This document shows, in pieces, positions 1 to 3,687 of a stretch of DNA of 6,551 nucleotides. The position numbers and the translations under genes are program-made. Source of the DNA: Flavobacteriaceae bacterium (GTDB taxonomy: Bacteria; Bacteroidota; Bacteroidia; Flavobacteriales; Flavobacteriaceae); contig PAUJ01000014.1 in NCBI GenBank assembly GCA_002713705.1, positions 79,067 through 85,617 on the forward strand, read 5' to 3'. Position 1 is the first letter of the stretch. The number at the start of each line of letters is the position of its first letter. The notes below the pieces were generated by a model. That model had not been told where the DNA came from and made no database searches. It saw nothing but the letters and a program-made list of their open reading frames with translations.

Positions 1-943
1 CGTTAATAAAATGCAATGCAAGGTTTACTGCTTCTGTAATATCAGTGGGTGGTATTGCATTGTGCGACATTAATGTTGACTTTATGAAACGTGATGGAGG
101 TGTCCAGTCACCTGGTATCCCAACAAAGCCAGCACCTTGCCCAACGGGTATGAATGTTTTACCGTTAAATGATGTGGGTTCAGGATTATTTGGTGTTAGG
201 TTAAGGTAGTTTGTTATATTAGTTGTTTGCCAGTCATAAGGAGGCGAGTTTGTTAACACTCCCAATGTATTATCATAAATATTTAATCCTTTAGCTGTGT
301 ATTCAATTATTATGGATTTACCCGTGGCATCTGTAACATTAAAGTGCAATGGGCTAGGAATTGGAAATGATTCTAAAAAGCAAACGTAGACTGATTGTAC
401 TGCGGTTCTTACTTCTTCAACAGTGCTAAAATTTCCCAGTACCCATAATCCAAAATCCAAGTTCCAAAGTGCTTTTGATTCTTCTCCCTTTGGAACATCT
501 TGATAAACAGTGTAGCCAGGTAGATAAAGCCCTCCAAATGACAACCCAGCTTCGTTTAAGCCATCAATTGCCACAGAGTATCCCATGGCACTCATGTATA
601 CATAACCATATTTGTTTGTCCATTGCATACCAGGTGTGCTATCTGGTGTAATACTTGTAAAAGATTCGCCTCTTGGCTGTATGTTAAGGTCTGAGTTGAG
701 TGCTACCCCAAATTCCATGCTCCTTACAGTTACTACTGATGAGTCCTTTGCTATAACTAGTATTTCTGTGCATGTTGGCTGTATGTTAAGGTTTGAGTTG
801 AGTGCTACCCCAAATTCCATGCTCCTTACAGTTACTTCTGATGAGTCCTTTGCTACAACTAGTATTTCTGTGCCTGCTCTTGATGAATTAAAGGGAAGTA
901 TCAATGCACTAATAATTATAATAAGTTGAAATCGTTTTATCAT
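1..943 (-). CDS. Secreted linear amide C-N hydrolase (choloylglycine hydrolase / penicillin V acylase family), 3' end beyond window
   Basis: This is the first 314 codons of a gene that runs off the left edge; no stop occurs in frame. Residues 1-23 are a Sec signal peptide (MIKR, hydrophobic LIIIISALIL, cleavage after SRA). The rest matches the Ntn-hydrolase family that cleaves amide bonds of conjugated bile salts, penicillin V or acyl-homoserine lactones with an N-terminal Cys. Visible active-site positions are Cys58 (TCTEIL), Arg74 and Glu77 (RSMEFG; bile salt hydrolases usually have Asp here), Asn232 (LTNSPPYDWQ) and Arg285 (PPSRF). Tyr140 (GGLYLP) lies near where bile salt hydrolases carry Asn and penicillin V acylases Tyr, so an acylase-like substrate is a guess. 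The oddity is a 34-residue in-frame duplication: residues 24-57 repeat 58-91, but the first copy has Gly24 where the nucleophile Cys should follow the signal peptide. The start ATG at 943 is chosen because it precedes the signal peptide. The family assignment is firm; the substrate and the activity are not. Confidence 0.9.
   Translation of the reverse strand, partial: MIKRFQLIIIISALILPFNSSRAGTEILVVAKDSSEVTVRSMEFGVALNSNLNIQPTCTEILVIAKDSSVVTVRSMEFGVALNSDLNIQPRGESFTSITPDSTPGMQWTNKYGYVYMSAMGYSVAIDGLNEAGLSFGGLYLPGYTVYQDVPKGEESKALWNLDFGLWVLGNFSTVEEVRTAVQSVYVCFLESFPIPSPLHFNVTDATGKSIIIEYTAKGLNIYDNTLGVLTNSPPYDWQTTNITNYLNLTPNNPEPTSFNGKTFIPVGQGAGFVGIPGDWTPPSRFIKSTLMSHNAIPPTDITEAVNLALHFIN
671..874 (-). 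repeat. In-frame 102-bp tandem duplication inside the hydrolase gene
   Basis: Two adjacent 102-bp units (773-874, first in reading order, and 671-772) encode 34 residues each. They differ at five bases by direct comparison, and all five change the amino acid: Gly24/Cys58, Val30/Ile64, Glu36/Val70, Asn51/Asp85 and Thr57/Arg91. The unit covers the nucleophile Cys, the following beta strand and the RSMEFG catalytic motif. The first unit has GGC instead of TGC at the nucleophile codon. Confidence 0.95.
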
Positions 944-1004
944 GGATATTGATTTAAAATTAAGAAACTAAGTTACATTTTTTTTTTTAATTAAAAAAAA
1001 TAAC
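944..1004. promoter_or_regulatory. Divergent spacer with a perfect 20-bp A/T-tract palindrome
   Basis: This spacer separates the minus-strand hydrolase start (943) from the plus-strand short ORF (1005). Positions 981-1000 are a perfect T8-AATT-A8 palindrome, preceded by further T residues. Such tracts are intrinsically curved and often sit in divergent promoter regions. No clean TAnnTTTG -7 box was found here for either direction, so a promoter role is inferred from position only. Confidence 0.35.
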
Positions 1005-1094
1005 ATGAAAAACACTATAATCTTAATAGTGCTCTTATTTAGCATAAACTTATCAGCACAAGGCGTCCAAAACCAACAAAGCCCTTACAAATAA
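1005..1094 (+). pseudogene. Signal-peptide-only ORF of 29 codons, probable remnant of a secreted-protein gene
   Basis: The ORF starts at ATG 1005 and encodes a textbook Sec signal peptide (MKNTIILIVLLFSINLSAQ) followed by only about ten residues (GVQNQQSPYK) and TAA. The SAQ cleavage region is typical of Bacteroidota exported proteins. The stop codon lies in the loop of the terminator hairpin that begins at 1078. It therefore looks as if a 5' gene fragment has been fused to a terminator by deletion of the body of the gene. It could instead be a genuine tiny secreted peptide or a leader peptide for the gene at 1203. It is unlikely to be a chance ORF because the signal peptide is so complete. 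Confidence 0.45.
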
Positions 1095-1110
1095 ATTTAC
1101 AGGGCTTTTT
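1078..1110 (+). terminator. Rho-independent terminator after the 29-codon ORF
   Basis: An 8-bp perfect stem, AAAGCCCT (1078-1085) with AGGGCTTT (1101-1108), encloses a 15-nt loop and runs into TTTTT on the plus strand. It overlaps the last codons of the ORF at 1005 and would stop plus-strand transcription before the gene at 1203. Confidence 0.7.
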
Positions 1111-1145
1111 AAGGATTTACTCATAATTTTGCGATGCTTCAAAAT

Positions 1146-1159
1146 GGACCGCTCGGTCC
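1146..1159. promoter_or_regulatory. GC-rich dyad upstream of the 1203 gene
   Basis: GGACC-GCTC-GGTCC is a small inverted repeat (5-bp stem, 6 bp if the loop closes fully) in otherwise strongly AT-rich sequence, about 45 bp upstream of the -7-like box at 1191. It could be an operator or part of a dispersed repeat. The bases just after it (TCGAACTTTTTT, 1164-1175) recur at 5452-5463 next to the hairpin repeat. Function unknown. Confidence 0.3.
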
Positions 1160-1190
1160 TTATTTCGAACTTTTTTCAAAAATTATTGAG

Positions 1191-1198
1191 TAAGTTTG
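1191..1198 (+). promoter_or_regulatory. Possible Bacteroidota -7 box (TAAGTTTG) directly before the 1203 start
   Basis: TAAGTTTG matches the Bacteroidota -7 consensus TAnnTTTG exactly and ends only 4 bp before the ATG at 1203. If used, the transcript would start at or beside the start codon and be leaderless. No good -33 TTTG was found at the usual distance, which weakens the call. Confidence 0.3.
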
Positions 1199-1202
1199 TT
1201 TT

Positions 1203-1880
1203 ATGAAACAACTAATACTATTTTTTTCTTTTTTTACAGTATTAGGCTTTAGTCAAACCTTGGAGATTGATGAAATTAAAGCTATCGATAAAGACATTTA
1301 TTCTAAAATAATTGAATTCTCTTATGGAGATCTTGATGGTGATGAGAATATAGAGCTAATGCTTGTACTTAACCGTTTAGATACTTCTGAAAACAATATT
1401 CCAAGAGACCTTATTATTTTAAAAATGAATGATTCAACATGGAATGTGTGGAAGAAATCAAGTACAACTATTTTAGGTTCTGATGAAGGAGGTGCAATGG
1501 GAGATCCTTTTCAAAGGGCTTATATAGATAGTAATCAAATTTATATTTCTCATAGTGGAGGAAGTAGATGGAGATGGTCTCAACGTCACATTTATAGCTT
1601 TTATCAGGATACATTCCTACTTAACTCATATTATTCTTATTGGGGAGCATTTTGTGAAAATAAGATTGAAGTTGATTTCAATCTTATTTCAGGTAATATA
1701 AGTTACTCTATAGATATTGAAGAGTGTCCTGAGGGTTTTGGAAACAACCATCATTTATTAGACTCGCTTCCAATTCTAGAAGAATTTTTATATAAGGATT
1801 TGAGAATTAATTTATTCAATGAAAATAGACCAATTTTAGATATAATCACTCCATTAAATAATACTTTTTCAATTCCTTAG
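1203..1880 (+). CDS. Secreted protein of unknown function with a DxDGDxxxE loop and a GGSRWRW motif
   Basis: A 225-aa protein. Residues 1-17 or 1-18 are a Sec signal peptide ending GFSQ, so the mature protein is probably periplasmic or secreted. No lipobox Cys and no T9SS C-terminal domain are present. Residues 42-51 (GDLDGDENIE) form a calcium-loop-like DxDGDxxxE followed by a hydrophobic strand (LMLVLN), as in FG-GAP, VCBS or EF-hand-like modules. Residues 94-103 (DEGGAMGDPF) and 116-134 (SHSGGSRWRW, then an aromatic strand) look like conserved blocks of a hypothetical family seen in environmental bacteria; that comparison is from memory. Two Cys (about residues 150 and 174) could form a disulfide. 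The start is fixed by the signal peptide. Its stop touches the stop of the minus-strand VOC gene with no intervening bases, so it has no terminator of its own. Function is not assigned. Confidence 0.85.
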   Translation: MKQLILFFSFFTVLGFSQTLEIDEIKAIDKDIYSKIIEFSYGDLDGDENIELMLVLNRLDTSENNIPRDLIILKMNDSTWNVWKKSSTTILGSDEGGAMGDPFQRAYIDSNQIYISHSGGSRWRWSQRHIYSFYQDTFLLNSYYSYWGAFCENKIEVDFNLISGNISYSIDIEECPEGFGNNHHLLDSLPILEEFLYKDLRINLFNENRPILDIITPLNNTFSIP

Positions 1881-2492
1881 TTATTTTTCATACTCTAAAT
1901 TTGAAACCCCATCACCAATGAATAAATTAAGAATGTTATCATCGCATAATTCGTTAACTATTGGAATGAACCCTGCATTTGTACCATATGAAATGCTCTT
2001 AATTTTTTTTATGCCATTTGGATGATTATTTTTTTTTGGTTTGGGGTCAATATTAAAATAAGTCATAAGAAATGGGATTCTCCGTTCTTCTGGAAAAAGT
2101 AGTTTCCATTTTAGTAATCTATTTGATGGATCTAATCTTTTGCTCTTCGTAACAAAGTAACCTTGCTTATACTTTTTTAAAACTTCCTCTTCTTTTTTAA
2201 AGTCGGTATCATAATTCTCTAAACATAATTCAATAAAACCCTCCTTCTCCTTATTCCATCGTTCCAATCTATCAATAACTTTATGCTTGCCGATTAGCTT
2301 TAAAAATAGTTTTGCATAGGGTGGAATATTTACATTTTCTAATATTTCAATATAGGGTCCCTCTGAAAAATAAATCAAGGCATTATGTGCATTTCTTTTT
2401 GATCCGTATTCAATTTCAAATCCCTGGCTTTCAAAGTGTTTGAATCCATTTTTTAAATTATCAACCTTGTATATTACATGACTTATTTTCAT
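1881..2492 (-). CDS. VOC superfamily protein, glyoxalase-like domain (Glyoxalase_3 type)
   Basis: A 203-aa cytoplasmic protein. The N-terminal beta-alpha-beta-beta-beta module begins at residue 3 (ISHVIYKVDNL), with a helix around 14-22 and the GF turn at 24-25. The conserved NAHNALIYF stretch (34-42) and the YIEIL strand (47-51) complete it. His5 and Glu49 occupy the positions usually used as metal ligands in this fold. The second half contains WKLLFP, RIPFLMTYF and NHPNGIKKI, which resemble the C-terminal half of the Glyoxalase_3 domain. VOC proteins include lyases, dioxygenases, resistance proteins and non-enzymatic binders, so no reaction is assigned. It lies about 20 bp downstream of a 29-codon ORF on the same strand and converges with the 1203 gene at zero spacing. 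The start ATG at 2492 is preceded by an A-rich stretch, normal for this phylum. Confidence 0.82.
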   Translation of the reverse strand: MKISHVIYKVDNLKNGFKHFESQGFEIEYGSKRNAHNALIYFSEGPYIEILENVNIPPYAKLFLKLIGKHKVIDRLERWNKEKEGFIELCLENYDTDFKKEEEVLKKYKQGYFVTKSKRLDPSNRLLKWKLLFPEERRIPFLMTYFNIDPKPKKNNHPNGIKKIKSISYGTNAGFIPIVNELCDDNILNLFIGDGVSNLEYEK

Positions 2493-2511
2493 TTTTTAAT
2501 TGATGAGAACG

Positions 2512-2601
2512 CTAGGCTATGGTTAGTACGGAAATTAAAAGTAATAAAATTCCGATTAAGCACTGAGCCAAAGCGTTGTATTTTGTATTTAATTTATTCA
2601 T
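2512..2601 (-). CDS. Putative 29-aa single-span membrane peptide
   Basis: The ORF begins at ATG 2601 and reads MNKLNTKYNALAQ followed by a hydrophobic run (CLIGILLLLISVLTIA), then TAG at 2512-2514. A basic N-terminus before about 16 hydrophobic residues is the layout of a small membrane peptide. It ends about 20 bases before the VOC start and could be co-transcribed with it. The start is preceded by TTAAGA and by a 7-bp hairpin at 2611-2627. No family is recognised; a chance ORF cannot be excluded at this length, but the hydrophobic composition argues for a real product. Confidence 0.45.
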   Translation of the reverse strand: MNKLNTKYNALAQCLIGILLLLISVLTIA

Positions 2602-2610
2602 TCTTAAAAG

Positions 2611-2627
2611 CCAAATCAACGATTTGG
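2611..2627 (-). terminator. 7-bp hairpin just upstream of the 29-aa ORF
   Basis: CCAAATC (2611-2617), a 3-nt loop and GATTTGG (2621-2627) form a perfect stem. On the minus strand it is followed by CTTTT and then, 9 nt on, by the ATG at 2601. It could be a weak terminator for the upstream membrane gene or a hairpin controlling translation of the small ORF; the sequence does not decide. Confidence 0.4.
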
Positions 2628-2663
2628 TGTTGTTTGTAAATAGCACTGAACTTTCGTAAACCA

Positions 2664-2699
2664 CTAACAGCTCTATTTGCTATATAAAGTGTTAGCTGC
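2664..2699 (-). other. GCAGCTAAC-starting hairpin, candidate cassette end (attC-like) or terminator
   Basis: On the minus strand this begins 4 bp after the stop of the interrupted membrane gene with GCAGCTAAC (2699-2691). CTAACA pairs with TGTTAG, and the inner CTTTAT pairs with ATAGAG with one mismatch and a single bulged base around a 7-nt loop. GCTAAC resembles the R'' core (RYYYAAC) of integron attC sites. The GCAGCTAAC end is the exact complement of GTTAGCTGC at 3147-3155, which marks the other end of the same segment. The spacer expected between R and L boxes is missing, so this is weaker than the site at 3150-3199. Confidence 0.35.
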
Positions 2700-2703
2700 T
2701 TTT

Positions 2704-3090
2704 TTATCTAGCCACATTTTTCAGCTTTTTAGATTTCTTTGAATTTAAAGACAACATAAACAGAACAATTACTAAAGGAGGAAAAATGAAGTTTATAATT
2801 GCTCCTGGAGCTGTCCCGCTAGTTTCAATTGGTTTTAGAGCTCCTAATATTAAACGCATTAAATATTCAATAAAGATAAATAGATACATTAATGGTATTA
2901 AGGATTTGTATCTCCAACTAACTATTACATAAAATATTCCCATAATTAGTTGTGATAATCCCCAAAGTGAAAAAATAAGTATTATAGTACTTGCACCTTC
3001 ATTTGTAAAAGTGTCTAAGGGAATTGTTGCTATCGTTTAAGCGCCTCCGTCTGTTGCAAACATATGGATTAAGCTCCTTACAACAGTCAT
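2704..3090 (-). pseudogene. Small integral membrane protein gene interrupted by an in-frame TAA at codon 18
   Basis: Reading from ATG 3090, the frame gives MTVVRSLIHMFATDGGA, then TAA at 3037-3039, and continues in the same frame (TIATIPLDTF...FSLWGLSQL) into an ATG at 2943 and a further 79 codons to TAG at 2704. The post-stop part reads as one continuous protein. It has hydrophobic segments (TIILIFSLWGLSQL, MGIFYVIVSW, LIPLMYLFIFIEYLMRLI, IINFIFPPLVIVLFML), a YKSLIPLMY loop, and a SGTAPGA turn. It resembles a roughly 130-aa membrane family of unknown function with an N-terminal DGG and an IPLDTF segment (from memory). The stop is one base away from several sense codons, including CAA. Translation from 2943 alone would yield 79 aa lacking the first membrane segment. 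Alternatives are a sequencing error at 3037-3039 or functional reading from 2943. It lies between two GTTAGC-type palindromes. Confidence 0.6.
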
Positions 3091-3146
3091 AATTGTTATT
3101 TATTTCTTTAGGTAAAACTTTCATTACTTAATTTTTTGATTTAATT

Positions 3147-3200
3147 GCAGCTAACGTTTTGGCTAAGCTGCGTTTTAATGCAGTTTAGGTTTTGTTAGCC
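3147..3200 (-). other. attC-like recombination site candidate (imperfect palindrome)
   Basis: The outer boxes GCTAAC (3150-3155) and GTTAGC (3194-3199) are complementary. The inner boxes CTAAGCTGC (3163-3171) and GCAGTTTAG (3180-3188) pair with one G-T wobble around an 8-nt loop. The intervening unpaired spacers are 7 nt and 5 nt. This order (R'', spacer, L'', loop, L', spacer, R') is the layout of integron cassette attC sites. Read on the minus strand it lies directly after the 39-aa ORF and before the interrupted membrane gene, the normal position for an attC at a cassette junction. GTTAGCT departs from the GTTRRRY consensus at one position, and no integrase is in the window. Confidence 0.5.
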
Positions 3201-3204
3201 TCTG

Positions 3205-3324
3205 TTATTTTTTCTTTAAATTTTCAATTCGTTGTTTATGATTTGCACTACCACTGATCTCAAAAGCTTTAATAGGTAAGTCTATATACATATTAAATGC
3301 TTTAAATAAATTTGGATATTTCAT
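3205..3324 (-). CDS. Putative 39-aa small protein
   Basis: The ORF runs from ATG 3324 (MKYPNLFKAFNMYIDLPIKA...) to TAA at 3205-3207, five bases before the attC-like palindrome. It is a Lys-rich peptide with no membrane segment and no recognised family. Its start sits in the 13-bp string TTAAGTAATGAAA, which occurs again on the same strand at 3132-3120. It may be a short cassette gene or the truncated end of a larger one; no coding continuation upstream was seen. Confidence 0.35.
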   Translation of the reverse strand: MKYPNLFKAFNMYIDLPIKAFEISGSANHKQRIENLKKK

Positions 3325-3401
3325 TACTTAAAAGTCTTAATTTTAAATTAATAAATGGGTTATTTTACCCTTTTTTTGTAGTTCAAGATAATCAATAAAT
3401 T

Positions 3402-3445
3402 TTATTCTGGGAATAGTATTGTGAAGCGAAGGTGATGAAATCGAA
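3402..3445 (+). repeat. Degenerate partial copy of the hairpin repeat, in tandem with the next unit
   Basis: TTATTCTGGGAATA (3402-3415) followed by GTGAAGCGAAGGTGATGAAATCGAA aligns with the right half of the adjacent unit (TTATTTTTGGGAATA, then GTGGAGCC...GGAGTGAAGTCGAAC). It appears to be the decayed end of a preceding tandem copy. Confidence 0.55.
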
Positions 3446-3548
3446 TAATTTTTTGGGAGGATTTAGTTGTTTTTAGAAAAAAATATTCCCAAGAATAAAA
3501 AATTATTTTTGGGAATAAAAAGTGGAGCCTAGAGGAGTGAAGTCGAAC
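3446..3548 (+). repeat. Hairpin-bearing intergenic repeat, left copy
   Basis: 3460-3525 matches 5470-5535 without gaps at 60 of 66 positions by direct comparison. Its core is a 34-nt hairpin (3484-3517) with a 15-bp stem (TATTCCCAAGAATAA against TTATTTTTGGGAATA, one G-T pair) and a 4-nt loop. It is followed by AAAAAGTGGAG and then GGAGTGAAGTCGAAC (3534-3548), which is repeated exactly at 5443-5457. It resembles dispersed REP-type palindromic elements of flavobacteria. Confidence 0.8.
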
Positions 3549-3687
3549 TATTTTAAAACGGAAATAATAAAAATACTTAAGCAATAAATCTTTGCAGAAA
3601 CACCATTAAATGATAATTTATTCGTTCTTGTATAATTTATTAGGGGTTTTGTAAATTAATTTTATTAAATTGTTAAAAATTAAAGTT

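Larger units (their letters stand above)
3325..3687. other. Intergenic stretch upstream of the DUF285 gene
   Basis: No gene is supported here. It contains a weak GGGT-TATTTT-ACCC hairpin followed by T7 (about 3357-3379) with no plus-strand gene before it. It also contains the hairpin repeat (3402-3548) and then about 140 bp of AT-rich sequence leading to the start at 3688. TTTG at 3648-3651 and TAAATTG at 3666-3672 look promoter-like, but their spacing (14 bp) is too short to trust. Confidence 0.5.

Noticed and set aside
469..929. Plus-strand ORFs of 60 and 105 codons
   Set aside because: They lie antisense to the hydrolase frame, which has a signal peptide and conserved catalytic motifs. 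The internal repetition in the 105-codon ORF merely mirrors the duplication in the real gene.
2503..2580. Inverted AACGCT/AGCGTT boxes with an inner CGGAA/TTCCG stem as another attC site
   Set aside because: The intervening pairing is poor and most of the interval is the coding region of the 29-aa hydrophobic ORF, so coding constraint explains it at least as well.
2999..3124. 41-codon minus-strand ORF starting MKVLPKEINNNY
   Set aside because: It is in a different frame from the membrane gene it overlaps and ends in an Arg-rich, low-quality stretch; only its start context is interesting, so it is noted as a finding and not called as a gene.
3524..3548. GGAGCC...GTCGAAC as the antisense 3' end of a tRNA gene
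   Set aside because: The spacing from the TTCGA to the CCA-like end does not fit a T-arm plus acceptor stem and no anticodon arm can be found nearby. A dispersed repeat explains it better.
3402..3584. Minus-strand 60-codon ORF
   Set aside because: It is made entirely of the intergenic hairpin repeat and neighbouring AT-rich sequence. A related repeat recurs after the DUF285 gene, so the open frame is incidental.
3670..3687. TTG at 3670 as the start of the DUF285 gene
   Set aside because: It would put six extra residues before the signal peptide. ATG 3688 directly precedes it after an A-rich leader, typical for the phylum.
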